13,490 bases of DNA from Chloroflexota bacterium (GTDB taxonomy: Bacteria > Chloroflexota > Dehalococcoidia > Lucifugimonadales > Australimonadaceae): contig JACZSI010000035.1 in NCBI GenBank assembly GCA_022574265.1, forward strand, positions 1 to 13,490. Reading direction: 5' to 3'. The position numbers were made by a program, and so were the translations under genes. The notes beneath the pieces were generated by a model. The model worked only from the letters and a program-made list of their open reading frames with translations, was not told the origin of the DNA and searched no databases. This document shows, in pieces, positions 1-7,239 of this stretch; position 1 is the stretch's first letter; each line of letters starts with the position of its first letter.

Positions 1-98
1 TTGTCGGGCTGGCGACCGGCCCACCGGCGTAGGCCAGGAGATTCGCGCTTTGGGGGGCGCACGGCAAGCTGCGAAGATCCGAAGCATGGGAGGACACC

Positions 99-563
99 AT
101 GGTGGAACGGAAGGCACGAGTGTTAGCGGTTGACGACGATCAGCCGACCAGGGAGATGCTGGAGCGGTCGCTCTCTCTTCGAGGCTTCGACTGCACCGTC
201 GCAGGCAGCGCCGTCGAGGCAGCGGAGCTGCTGGCCGTGAAGGACTTCGACGTCCTCCTGCTGGACATACTGATGCCCGGCAGGTCCGGCATGGAGCTGC
301 TGCGCGTCGTGGCGGACCATCCCCACATGGCGGTCGTCGTGCTCAGCGCGTTCGCCGATGCCTTCGCCGCAACCAAGGCGCTCAAGGTGGGGGCGGACGA
401 CTACGTGACGAAGCCCGTCAACCTCGACGAGCTCGCGGTGCGGCTCGAGCGAGCCATCGAGCGGCGCACCACGCTGGCGCGGAACGAGCAGATGCAGGAA
501 GCCATCGGCGAGTTCGCGGAGCTCCTGGAGGAGCGCCGCACGGAGTCGGCCCCCAAACCGTAG
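99..563 (+). CDS. Single-domain response regulator (CheY-like receiver)
   Basis: This 154-residue cytoplasmic protein is a stand-alone phospho-acceptor (REC) domain of a two-component system. Seen: the acidic pocket VDDD (residues 11-14), the phosphorylatable aspartate D56 in LLLDILMPG, the switch residue S83 in VVLSAF, and the invariant lysine K105 in DYVTKPVN. After the receiver fold (about residues 6-122) there is only a charged helical tail of about 30 residues, possibly a coiled coil; no DNA-binding or enzymatic output domain is present. The start is fixed by GGAGG five bases before the ATG. No histidine kinase gene lies downstream; a reading frame ending at the TAG at 30-32 could be the tail of an upstream gene, but too little is visible to name it. 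Output is therefore probably protein-protein interaction. The family call is secure; the partner is unknown. Confidence 0.93.
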   Translation: MVERKARVLAVDDDQPTREMLERSLSLRGFDCTVAGSAVEAAELLAVKDFDVLLLDILMPGRSGMELLRVVADHPHMAVVVLSAFADAFAATKALKVGADDYVTKPVNLDELAVRLERAIERRTTLARNEQMQEAIGEFAELLEERRTESAPKP

Positions 564-624
564 CCAGCCTCTCCCCACCCTGAGCGCGCAACCTGCATCA
601 TGGCTGCGCTGCTCGGGGCTGGTC

Positions 625-909
625 CTAACGGCAGGCGTCCTCACGCCGGTACCCTTCCCGCTCCAGCGGATGCTCCCGGCCGCCGCCGTAGAAGATCCTC
701 AGCACCAAGTAGGCGACGAACCAGGGCACGACGAGCCACCGGACCTGGTCGACCCAGTGGTACCGCTCGTGGGCCTGGAGACACGGGTCGTCCCATACCT
801 GAGGCTCGTAGAAGATGAGCGGCCAGACCGTCACCGCATGCACCGAGTCCGGGAACGGCCAAGGTATCTTCGAGACCCGGAGCTCGATCTTCCCGCCGAC
901 GATCCTCAT
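625..909 (-). CDS. Small membrane protein with HExxH zincin-like motif
   Basis: A 94-residue protein. Its central segment reads QAHERYHWVDQ, an HExxH motif (H47, E48, H51). It is followed by a hydrophobic, probably membrane-embedded helix (about residues 58-74) and a C-terminal PLEREGY segment whose E83 or E85 could be the third zinc ligand, the order expected of a minimal gluzincin. I recall a family of small bacterial proteins of about 100 residues with the pattern HExxHxxQ, a hydrophobic stretch, then FExEAY; this looks like a member, but no function is established to my knowledge. I chose the internal ATG at 909 because GGGAGGCGAGG sits just before it and similarity to the family starts there; an in-frame start at 1041 would add 44 residues of low-complexity sequence. 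It is convergent with the response regulator and divergent from the next gene. Confidence 0.68.
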   Translation of the reverse strand: MRIVGGKIELRVSKIPWPFPDSVHAVTVWPLIFYEPQVWDDPCLQAHERYHWVDQVRWLVVPWFVAYLVLRIFYGGGREHPLEREGYRREDACR

Positions 910-1023
910 CCTCGCCTCCCGCTCGGTGGCAAGCCGCAGGATACTCGCGGCCCGTCCGATGCCGCTAGGCGCACACGGCGGAACGGCCGCCCGAAGCCCT
1001 GTGAAACATGAGGCCTCACGAGG

Positions 1024-1029
1024 TATACT
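1024..1029 (+). promoter_or_regulatory. Probable -10 box (TATACT)
   Basis: TATACT matches the -10 consensus at 5 of 6 positions and lies in the divergent gap between the HExxH gene and the 83-residue gene. No convincing -35 is visible upstream. Transcription starting about 7 nt downstream would give a leader of roughly 40 nt carrying the ribosome-binding site at 1067-1072. Confidence 0.45.
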
Positions 1030-1066
1030 CCCTTCCGCCAAGTGAACGGCAACACCACACGTTTCC

Positions 1067-1072
1067 GGAGGG
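1067..1072 (+). promoter_or_regulatory. Ribosome-binding site deciding the start at 1078
   Basis: GGAGGG lies five bases before the ATG at 1078. The other in-frame candidate, GTG at 1042, has no such site, so the shorter 83-residue product is preferred. Confidence 0.65.
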
Positions 1073-1077
1073 TCTTC

Positions 1078-1329
1078 ATGCCAGGATTCCGTCGCGTGTC
1101 GAGAGAAGAGACCAGCAGCCGGCGGACGGCGGTTAGTCCGTCTGTCGCACGGCTCAAGCAGTACCAGGGCTACATCAAGAAGGTCACGCCAGGACTGACC
1201 GGCCGCCTGACGCCTTCCAAGGGCGAAACGCCGGCTGCCGTACGCAGGCGTTTGGGTGCGGCGGCGGCCGCGATGGGCGTCAAGCTGACGGTGAAGCGCA
1301 TCGGCGATCGGGTCTTTTTCTGGCGGTAG
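1078..1329 (+). CDS. Small basic protein of unknown function
   Basis: An 83-residue basic protein that I do not recognise as a named family. The N-terminal 20 residues are Arg/Ser/Thr rich and probably disordered. The rest looks folded: a helical KQYQGYIKKV stretch (about 27-36), a TGRLTPSKGET turn (41-51), an AAVRRRLGAAAAAMG helix (53-67) and a C-terminal VKLTVKRIGDRVFFWR strand pair (68-83). The ETPAAVRRRLGAAAAAMG helix followed by a basic beta hairpin could bind nucleic acid, but this is inference. It is a real gene judging by the strong ribosome-binding site, an upstream TATACT box, and codon use like its neighbours. It lies 81 nt upstream of the ABC-F gene in the same direction and could share its transcript. 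Confidence 0.62.
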   Translation: MPGFRRVSREETSSRRTAVSPSVARLKQYQGYIKKVTPGLTGRLTPSKGETPAAVRRRLGAAAAAMGVKLTVKRIGDRVFFWR

Positions 1330-1410
1330 AAGCCACGGCCATCACACCCTGAACGAAGACCGCAAACGTCCGTCCTTCACGTTCCACGGTTCACGGCCGA
1401 TCCACTCCAG

Positions 1411-3018
1411 ATGCTCTTCGCAGAAAACGTCACCAAGTCGTTCGGTGGCTTCGATCTCTTCACGAGCGTTTCGTTCAACGTCGCCGACGGCGAGCGCGTA
1501 GCGCTCGTCGGGCCCAACGGTGCGGGGAAGACGACGCTGCTACGCATGTTGGCTGGAGAGGATCAGCCATCCTCCGGCAGCGCAGGCCACCGCAACGGGA
1601 CCCTGGGCTACCTCAAGCAGGAGTCCGGGTTCGATCCCCAAAACACGCTGGAGCAGGAGATGTGGGTGGCGTTCCCCGAGCCGCTCGCGATCTCCCGGCG
1701 CCTGGCGGCGATCGAGGCAGAGCTGCCGGACGCCGGCGGGCAAGCACCGGCGCTCGTCGCGGAATCGGTCGATCTCTACGAGCGCTTCGCTCTCCTCGAC
1801 GGCCATGAGGTCGAGTCCCGGGTGGACCGGGTCTTGAGCGGGCTGGGCTTCAAGAAGCAGGACCGGGCCAAGGCCTGCCGAAGCTTCAGCGGGGGCTGGC
1901 GCATGCGTATATCGCTGGCCAAGGTGCTGGTGCGCCAGCCCGATCACATGCTGCTGGACGAGCCGACCAACCACCTGGACCCCAAGGCCCGCGACTGGCT
2001 CGCACGCGAGCTGCGCGGCTACATCGGCACCCTGATGATCGTCACGCACGACGGCGCCTTCCTGGACCTGGTAGCCAAGAGGGTGTTGGAGATCGGCGAA
2101 GCCGGCGTCGTCTCCTACACCGGCAACTACACGAAATACCTCATCGAGAAGGAGAAGCGCCGGCTACGCCAGGAGCAGGCGGCCGCCCGGCAGGAGCGCC
2201 AGCTGGCGTCTCAGCAAGAGTTCATCGACCGCTTCCGCGCGAAAGCCACGAAGGCCAAGCAGGTGAAGAGCCGCGAGAAGGCGCTCGCCAAGGTGCAGCG
2301 GATCGCTCCGCCCCGGCGCGAGCGATCCGCCAAGTTCAGCATCCGCTCGCACGGCCGCGTCGAGCAGAAGGTGCTCACGCTCGACTCCGTCTCGCTCGCG
2401 TTCGGCGACGAGCTCGTGCTCATCGACACGAGCCTCACCCTCGAGCGAGGCCAGAAGGCGGTGCTCGTCGGACCGAACGGCAGCGGCAAGTCCACGCTCC
2501 TGCACGTCGCGATGGGCCAGATGCGCCCCTTCGAGGGGACCGTGCTGTGGGCCGAGCGCGCTCGGCCGGGCTACTACGAGCAGCATCAGGACGAGGCGCT
2601 GAACCCCCGGCACACCGTGTTGGAGGAGGTGCGGGCCGCGGCCGGCACCGCAACGGAGCAGCGGGTACGGGCGGTCCTGGGCGAGTTCCTGTTCAGCGGC
2701 GACGACGTCTTCAAGCCGATATCGGTGCTGTCCGGCGGCGAGCGGAGCAGGGTGGCGCTGGCCAAGTTCCTGATACAGGAGACCAACGTCCTGCTGCTGG
2801 ACGAGCCGACCAACCATCTGGACAAGGCCACGCGCGAGAGCCTGGTGAAGGCGCTCGAGAAGTACGACGGCACGATCCTATGCGCCACCCACGATCCCGC
2901 GATCCTCGAGAGGGTCGCGACGCACGTCTACGAGATGCGCGACGGCGCCTGCGTGAACATCCGCACCGTGGAGCCGGCCGCGTCGCCCAAAACGCAGTCC
3001 AAGAAGCACCGGAAGTAG
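1411..3018 (+). CDS. ABC-F family ATP-binding protein
   Basis: A 535-residue soluble protein with two ABC ATPase domains and no transmembrane segment. This is the ABC-F architecture (EttA/Uup/antibiotic-resistance group), whose members act on the ribosome rather than as transporters. Domain 1: Walker A GPNGAGKTT (34-42), signature SFSGGW (158-163), Walker B LLDEPTNHLD (181-190), switch histidine in VTHD (211-214). The linker of about 70 residues (241-310) is rich in Lys, Arg, Gln and Glu, as expected of the P-site tRNA interaction motif. Domain 2: Walker A GPNGSGKST (354-362), signature LSGGERS (440-446), LLLDEPTNHLD (461-471), ATHD (492-495). The C-terminal extension is short and basic, without the long Uup coiled coil. 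The ATG has no obvious Shine-Dalgarno, but the protein begins where the family does. Which ABC-F subfamily it belongs to cannot be settled here. Confidence 0.95.
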   Translation: MLFAENVTKSFGGFDLFTSVSFNVADGERVALVGPNGAGKTTLLRMLAGEDQPSSGSAGHRNGTLGYLKQESGFDPQNTLEQEMWVAFPEPLAISRRLAAIEAELPDAGGQAPALVAESVDLYERFALLDGHEVESRVDRVLSGLGFKKQDRAKACRSFSGGWRMRISLAKVLVRQPDHMLLDEPTNHLDPKARDWLARELRGYIGTLMIVTHDGAFLDLVAKRVLEIGEAGVVSYTGNYTKYLIEKEKRRLRQEQAAARQERQLASQQEFIDRFRAKATKAKQVKSREKALAKVQRIAPPRRERSAKFSIRSHGRVEQKVLTLDSVSLAFGDELVLIDTSLTLERGQKAVLVGPNGSGKSTLLHVAMGQMRPFEGTVLWAERARPGYYEQHQDEALNPRHTVLEEVRAAAGTATEQRVRAVLGEFLFSGDDVFKPISVLSGGERSRVALAKFLIQETNVLLLDEPTNHLDKATRESLVKALEKYDGTILCATHDPAILERVATHVYEMRDGACVNIRTVEPAASPKTQSKKHRK

Positions 3019-3043
3019 CGCCGGCGAGCCGCGGCCGGGCTCC

Positions 3044-3171
3044 CTAGGCGCCCGGCTTCGCCGCGACGAACCTCATCGAGACGGAGTTCACGCAATGGCG
3101 CGCGTTCGTCGCGGTGAAGCCCTCTCCCATGAAGACGTGGCCCAGATGGCCCCCGCAGTTGGCGCATTCGA
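3044..3171 (-). pseudogene. msrB 3' fragment (duplicate of the gene at 6082-6471)
   Basis: The minus strand encodes ECANCGGHLGHVF ... ATNARHC ... SMRFVAAKPGA and a stop, the last 43 or so codons of a methionine sulfoxide reductase B. It aligns with 6082-6218 at 125 of 128 bases, plus one 9-base gap that removes three residues near the C terminus. Of the three substitutions two are silent and one changes Leu to Val. The fragment keeps the second zinc CxxC and the catalytic cysteine (RHC) but lacks the first CxxC, the GWPAF substrate-binding loop and the resolving cysteine. The open frame continues upstream to an ATG at 3244, but that part shows no MsrB similarity beyond a few residues, so a functional 66-residue product is unlikely. 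It is convergent with, and 25 bases from, the ABC-F stop codon. Confidence 0.88.
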
Positions 3172-3245
3172 GCCGGAAAAGCTGGTGACCCCCAAGGTAG
3201 AACGTTCGAACGGTGGACCGCGCCGCCGGCTCGGCCCACGTCACT

Positions 3246-3274
3246 TTGCTCTAATCCTCCCGCCCCGATACATT
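3246..3274 (+). promoter_or_regulatory. Probable promoter of the peptidase-trpB2 pair
   Basis: TTGCTC (3246-3251) and TACATT (3269-3274) are 17 bases apart, matching -35 and -10 at 3/6 and 4/6 positions. They lie about 30 bases ahead of the peptidase start, leaving room for a short leader with its GGAGGTG site. Confidence 0.4.
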
Positions 3275-3304
3275 AGGCCGTGCAACCGACCGCGGAGGTG
3301 CGCG

Positions 3305-4594
3305 ATGGTCGTGGATCCGACGACAGCCGAGAAGGTGCTGCGGCATATCGACGCGGCCGAGCTGGCGCGGCTGGCATGCAGCCTCGTGGACATCCCGAGC
3401 GCGACCGGCCACGAGGTGGACCTCGCGGAGTTCATCCTTGGGTGGTACGCGGACCACGGGATCAAGCCCCTGCGCCAAGAGGTGGAGCCGGGCCGCCCGA
3501 ACGCCGTGGGCATCCTGAAGGGGACGGGCCAGGGACTGAGCCTCATGTTCAACGGCCATATGGACACGAGCTTCACCGGCACGGACGAGGACCGCTTGAT
3601 CACCACGGTGGACAGCAGCGAGGACCTGAGCGGGAGGATCGTGGACGGCAAGGTGCGCGGACTGGGCATATCCAACATGAAGGGAGGACTCGCGTCCTTC
3701 CTCACCGCGGCCAGCGCCATCGTGAAAAGCGGCGTCAAGCTCAAGGGAGACGTGGTCCTGGCCGCCGTCGTCGGCGAGATCTCACGGACGCCCATCGGCC
3801 CGTACCAGGGCAGCGAGTTCCGCGGCGAGGGCATCGGGACACGGCATCTGCTCACCCACGGCGTGCAGTCGGACTACGCCCTGGTCGCCGATGGCTCCGA
3901 CCTCAACATCATCTGGACGCAGAACGGCGTGGTGGACCTCAAAGTCACCGTCTTCGGCCACGCCAAGTCTGCCTGGAACAGCGACCGTGCGACGGAACCC
4001 TCCATCGATATGAACGCCGTCGTCAAGATGGCGAAGGTCGTCGAAGCGATCGACGAGTGGGGCGCGCGCTACGAGGTCGAGAATATCTACGAGGCCGCAA
4101 CCGGGCCGATGCTGCCCAAGGTGAACGTCGGCGCCATCGAGGGAGGAGCACCCTACAAGCCCAACTACTTCCCCGGCGTGTGCAGCATCTACGTCGACGT
4201 TCGCATCCCGCCGCACATCATGCCGGTGAGCGTGCAGAACGAGGTCGCGGCCGTGCTCGACAACCTCGGTTTCGAGTACGACCTCGAGGTCTACCGCACG
4301 CTGCGTGGGTACGAGGGCGCCGGCGTCGAGCCGCTGGTGCAGTCCATCAACGACGTCCACGAGCACCTCTTCGGCACGAAACCGGAACCCGAAAAGCCCC
4401 GGCGGGCGAGCATCTGGACGGACACGAACGTCTACAACGAGCTGGGGATCCCGGCGGTCAAGATAGGACCACGCGGCAGGAACGTGGGCGGCCGCGTGGA
4501 GGAGATCGAGATCGAGGACATGGTCAAGGCGGCCAAGATCTACGCCCTGGTCGCCCTGGACATGTGCAGCCGGGAGCGGCCGAAGGGCCGTTAG
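3305..4594 (+). CDS. M20-family peptidase/deacylase homologue with altered metal site
   Basis: A 429-residue cytoplasmic protein of the M20 (ArgE/DapE/carboxypeptidase G2) fold. Members normally hydrolyse amide bonds of N-acyl amino acids or small peptides with two zinc ions. Seen: the first metal motif NGHMDTSF (H85, D87); the next block, GISNMKGGLA, with N124 where the family has the bridging Asp of (A)DMKGG; GEIS (E158), where most members have the EE pair; VADGSD (D196) near the usual (G/D)EPT; a dimerisation domain from about residue 205; and a C-terminal GPRGRNVGGRVEEIEIED block without the usual zinc histidine (no His after H354). The start is ATG 3305 with GGAGGTG just before it; a longer in-frame frame from 3095 runs antisense through the msrB fragment. 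Substrate unknown. It may be a poorly active, differently metallated or non-catalytic subfamily. Confidence 0.85.
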   Translation: MVVDPTTAEKVLRHIDAAELARLACSLVDIPSATGHEVDLAEFILGWYADHGIKPLRQEVEPGRPNAVGILKGTGQGLSLMFNGHMDTSFTGTDEDRLITTVDSSEDLSGRIVDGKVRGLGISNMKGGLASFLTAASAIVKSGVKLKGDVVLAAVVGEISRTPIGPYQGSEFRGEGIGTRHLLTHGVQSDYALVADGSDLNIIWTQNGVVDLKVTVFGHAKSAWNSDRATEPSIDMNAVVKMAKVVEAIDEWGARYEVENIYEAATGPMLPKVNVGAIEGGAPYKPNYFPGVCSIYVDVRIPPHIMPVSVQNEVAAVLDNLGFEYDLEVYRTLRGYEGAGVEPLVQSINDVHEHLFGTKPEPEKPRRASIWTDTNVYNELGIPAVKIGPRGRNVGGRVEEIEIEDMVKAAKIYALVALDMCSRERPKGR

Positions 4595-4603
4595 CGCCCG
4601 GCC

Positions 4604-4624
4604 AAGCGCCCCTCCTAGGCGCTT
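4604..4624 (+). terminator. Stem-loop between peptidase and trpB2
   Basis: AAGCGCC and GGCGCTT form a perfect 7-bp stem around a 7-nt loop (CCTCCTA), ten bases after the peptidase stop. No T-run follows, so it may be a weak terminator, an attenuating or mRNA-stabilising hairpin, or chance in GC-rich DNA. Confidence 0.3.
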
Positions 4625-4682
4625 CCGGCGCGATGGGATAGGCTACGCGGCACCAGACGGCCGACGACGGGAGGGGCGAGTC

Positions 4683-6035
4683 ATGGACTACAAAACCTTG
4701 TTGGACGAGCGTGACCTACCGGAGCGGTGGTACAACATCGTTCCCGACTTGCCGGTCCCCTTGCCCCCGGTGATCCACCCGGGGACGCATCAGCCCATCG
4801 GGCCCGACGACCTGGCGCCCCTCTTCCCCATGGGCCTCATCGCCCAGGAGGTCAGCACGGACCAGTACGTGCCCATCCCGGAGGAGGTGCGCGAAGCCCT
4901 CAAGCTCTGGCGGCCGACGCCCATGTACCGCGCTCACCGCCTGGAGAAGGCGCTCGATACGCCCGCCCACATCTTCTACAAGTACGAGGGCGTCTCACCG
5001 GCAGGGAGCCACAAGACAAACACGGCCGTGGCCCAGGCCTACTACAACAAGCAGGAGGGGGTCAAGCGCATCGCGACCGAGACCGGCGCGGGCCAGTGGG
5101 GCAGCGCGCTCGCCTTCGCCTGCCAGCTCTTCGGCATCGAGTTAAAAGTCTACATGGTGAATGTGAGCTACCAGCAGAAGCCCTACCGGCGCCAGATGAT
5201 GGAGCTGTGGGGTGCTCAGGTGGTGGCCAGCCCCAGCACCGACACCCAGGCGGGCAAGAACATCCTCGCCGCCGACCCGGACTCACCCGGCAGCTTGGGC
5301 ATCGCTATCAGCGAGGCCGTCGAGGACGCTGCGAGCAGCGAGACGACCAAGTACGCGCTCGGGAGCGTGCTCAACCACGTCCTGATGCACCAGACCGTGA
5401 TCGGCCAGGAGGCCCAGCTCCAGATGGAACGCCTCGATGCTTACCCAGACGTCGTCATCGGGTGCGTCGGGGGAGGGAGCAGCTTCGCGGGGCTCGCCTT
5501 CCCGTTCATCAAGGAGCGGCTGGAGGGCAAGGCCATCGAGTTCATCGCGGTGGAGCCCGAGGCGGCACCCTCCATCACGAGAGGCACCTACACGTACGAC
5601 TTCGGGGACACCGGTGAGCTCACCCCGTTGGTGAAGATGTTCACCCTCGGCCACACCTTCGTCCCGGCGCCCATACACGCCGGCGGTCTCCGGTACCACG
5701 GCATGGCGCCGCTCATCAGCCTGCTGGCCGAGCAGGGCATCATCGAGGCCCGGGCCGTCCACCAGCGGCCGGTGTTCGAGGCCGCGGTCCTCTTCGCGCG
5801 GACCGAGGGCATCATCCCGGCGCCCGAGCCCGCCCACGCCGTGCGGGTGGCGATCGACGAGGCCCTCAAGTGCAAGGAGTCGGGCGAGACGAAAAACATC
5901 CTGTTCCTGCTCTGCGGGCACGGGCACTTCGACATGGCCGCCTACGACTCCTACCTGACCGGGAAGCTCGAGGACTATGCCTACCCCGCCGAGGCGGTGA
6001 AGTCGGCGCTGGCGGGCGTGCCGCAGATCGCATGA
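4683..6035 (+). CDS. trpB: TrpB2-type tryptophan synthase beta-like PLP enzyme
   Basis: A 450-residue fold-type II PLP enzyme of the TrpB2 branch, which catalyses beta-replacement of serine with indole to give tryptophan or performs a related reaction. Seen: the PLP lysine K111 in PAGSHKTNTA; the catalytic glutamate E133 in ATETGAGQWG; the phosphate-binding GCVGGGSS loop (260-267); and CGHGHFD (411-417) near the C terminus, as in TrpB2. The extended N terminus (WYNIVPDLP ... PLFPMGL, about 60 residues) is also typical of TrpB2 rather than TrpB1. GGAGGG seven bases before the ATG supports the start. No trpA or other trp gene is near. TrpB2 proteins often stand alone and act as salvage enzymes or as substitute synthases; which applies here cannot be told. 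The 88-nt gap from the peptidase gene suggests possible co-transcription. It ends in TGA, which shows that TGA is read as stop in this genome. Confidence 0.94.
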   Translation: MDYKTLLDERDLPERWYNIVPDLPVPLPPVIHPGTHQPIGPDDLAPLFPMGLIAQEVSTDQYVPIPEEVREALKLWRPTPMYRAHRLEKALDTPAHIFYKYEGVSPAGSHKTNTAVAQAYYNKQEGVKRIATETGAGQWGSALAFACQLFGIELKVYMVNVSYQQKPYRRQMMELWGAQVVASPSTDTQAGKNILAADPDSPGSLGIAISEAVEDAASSETTKYALGSVLNHVLMHQTVIGQEAQLQMERLDAYPDVVIGCVGGGSSFAGLAFPFIKERLEGKAIEFIAVEPEAAPSITRGTYTYDFGDTGELTPLVKMFTLGHTFVPAPIHAGGLRYHGMAPLISLLAEQGIIEARAVHQRPVFEAAVLFARTEGIIPAPEPAHAVRVAIDEALKCKESGETKNILFLLCGHGHFDMAAYDSYLTGKLEDYAYPAEAVKSALAGVPQIA

Positions 6036-6081
6036 ACCGCTCGAGCAGGAACTGTGCCGGCGCACCACTCTGGGCGGCTTA

Positions 6082-6471
6082 CTAGGCGCCCGGCACGCCA
6101 GGCTTCGCCGCGACGAACCGCATCGAGAGTGAGTTCACGCAATGGCGCGCGTTCGTCGCGGTGAAGCCCTCTCCCATGAAGACGTGGCCCAGATGGCCCC
6201 CGCAGTTGGCGCATTCGATCTCGATGCGCTGACCATCTGGGTCGGTGATGCGCTTCACGGCTCCCGCTATCTCCTGGTCGAACGCTGGCCAGCCGCAACG
6301 GGCGTCAAACTTGGCATCCGAGCGATACAGCTCGGCGTTGCAGCGCCGGCAGATGTAGACGCCCTCCTCATAGAAGTCGTCGTACTCGCCCGTGAAGGGC
6401 GGCTCCGTGCCCTTCGCGTCGATCACGAACAGCTCCTCCGGCGAGAGCGGGTTGTAGCTCGCTCGGTTCAT
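6082..6471 (-). CDS. msrB: Peptide-methionine (R)-S-oxide reductase
   Basis: A complete 129-residue MsrB. It reduces the R epimer of methionine sulfoxide in proteins, with thioredoxin as usual reductant, in the cytoplasm. Seen: two zinc CxxC pairs, C41/C44 in YICRRC and C87/C90 in ECANC; the resolving cysteine C59 and substrate-binding tryptophan in RCGWPAF; HLGHVF (93-98); and the catalytic cysteine C111 in ARHCVNSLSMRF. All residues needed for catalysis are present, and the length matches single-domain MsrB. The start ATG at 6471 has GAGG eight bases upstream. It is convergent with trpB and lies 66 bases downstream of tRNA-Lys on the same strand. Its last 137 bases are duplicated at 3044-3171. 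Confidence 0.96.
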   Translation of the reverse strand: MNRASYNPLSPEELFVIDAKGTEPPFTGEYDDFYEEGVYICRRCNAELYRSDAKFDARCGWPAFDQEIAGAVKRITDPDGQRIEIECANCGGHLGHVFMGEGFTATNARHCVNSLSMRFVAAKPGVPGA

Positions 6472-6537
6472 GTTGAATCCTCATCGAGCCTCCATGCTCC
6501 CCGCTTGCCGGGGACGCGTCATCGGAAGCCGCACCGT

Positions 6538-6614
6538 TGGTGACCCGGGTGGGATTCGAACCCACAACGCTCGGATTAAAAGTCCGACGCTCTGCCGGGT
6601 TGAGCTACCGGGCC
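6538..6614 (-). tRNA. tRNA-Lys (anticodon TTT), CCA encoded
   Basis: Read 6614 to 6538, it folds as a full cloverleaf. The acceptor GGCCCGG pairs with CCGGGTC (one G-T); then TA, the D stem GCTC/GAGC, an anticodon stem TCGGA/TCCGA around loop CTTTTAA (anticodon TTT at 6580-6578), a five-base variable loop, and a T stem GTGGG/CCCAC around TTCGAAT. The discriminator is A (6541) and CCA follows in the genome (6540-6538). It sits between lepB and msrB, all on the minus strand. Confidence 0.97.
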
Positions 6615-6645
6615 ACCGCCCGCTCAGCATACAGGCGCGGCGCGC

Positions 6646-7233
6646 CTAGCGGACCCCCGCCCACAGCGCCGCGATGCTGCCCAGCGGCCAATACGTCACC
6701 CACACTTTCCCGATCACGTGGTCCCGCGGCACCGCGCCCCAGTGGCGGGAGTCGTCGCTCTGGTTCCGGTTGTCGCCGAGCACGAAGTAGGAGTCCTCGG
6801 GCACCGTCAGCGCGTTGCGCGTCTCGCTCGATGGATGCTCCACGTACGGCTCTTCCAGCGGCACACCGTTCACGAACACCAGGCCCCGCTGGAAACTGAC
6901 GCGGTCCCCCGGCATGCCGATGATGCGCTTGACGAAGTTCTGGCTCGGGTCGTTCGGCCAGCGGAACACGATGACGTCGCCGTAGGTCGGCAGACCGAGG
7001 GGGTGCCACCGCTTCCCTTCCTCCGCCTCGACGCCTGGGATGAACCGCGCGACGCGAGCGGCGTCGATCTCCGTGTATACCGCCTTGTTCACCAGCACAC
7101 GGTCGCGGTTGATGAGCCGGGGGTCCATGCTCGGACCCTCGACACGATAGTTCTGGATCGTGGCCTGGAGCACCAGCACGAGAAATACGGCGAGCGCGAG
7201 TGTCTCGATGCCTTCACGGAGTGCTGCGCGCAT
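6646..7233 (-). CDS. lepB: Signal peptidase I
   Basis: A 195-residue membrane-bound serine protease that removes signal peptides from exported proteins. Seen: one N-terminal membrane anchor (about residues 10-27, TLALAVFLVLVLQA); box B with nucleophile S35 in VEGPSMDPRL; the general-base lysine K102 in NFVKRIIGMPGD; and box E GDNRNQSDDSRHWG (153-166). Length and layout fit the short Gram-positive/Chloroflexota type. I chose ATG 7233 because TATAAT lies six bases upstream and the membrane anchor follows directly; an in-frame ATG at 7299 would put 22 unrelated residues in front and lie upstream of that -10 box. It is divergent from the sigma factor gene. Confidence 0.96.
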   Translation of the reverse strand: MRAALREGIETLALAVFLVLVLQATIQNYRVEGPSMDPRLINRDRVLVNKAVYTEIDAARVARFIPGVEAEEGKRWHPLGLPTYGDVIVFRWPNDPSQNFVKRIIGMPGDRVSFQRGLVFVNGVPLEEPYVEHPSSETRNALTVPEDSYFVLGDNRNQSDDSRHWGAVPRDHVIGKVWVTYWPLGSIAALWAGVR

Positions 7234-7239
7234 CCTCGC

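Noticed and set aside
3095..3304. N-terminal 70-residue extension of the M20 homologue
   Set aside because: It translates the msrB fragment in antisense and lacks family similarity, while ATG 3305 has a strong ribosome-binding site.
3280..4641. Plus-strand open frame of 453 codons overlapping the peptidase
   Set aside because: Out of frame with the M20 homologue, low complexity and Arg-rich; a frame-shifted shadow.
5283..6068. Minus-strand open frame of 261 codons opposite trpB
   Set aside because: Composition is that of a GC-rich antisense frame and trpB is unambiguous.
6142..6543. Plus-strand frame over msrB and its upstream region
   Set aside because: Antisense to the intact msrB; its N-terminal similarity to the frame at 3095 only reflects the duplicated msrB segment.
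6538..6614. tRNA-Lys as attachment site of an integrated element
   Set aside because: No integrase gene and no repeated tRNA 3' end were found nearby; flanking genes are ordinary housekeeping genes.
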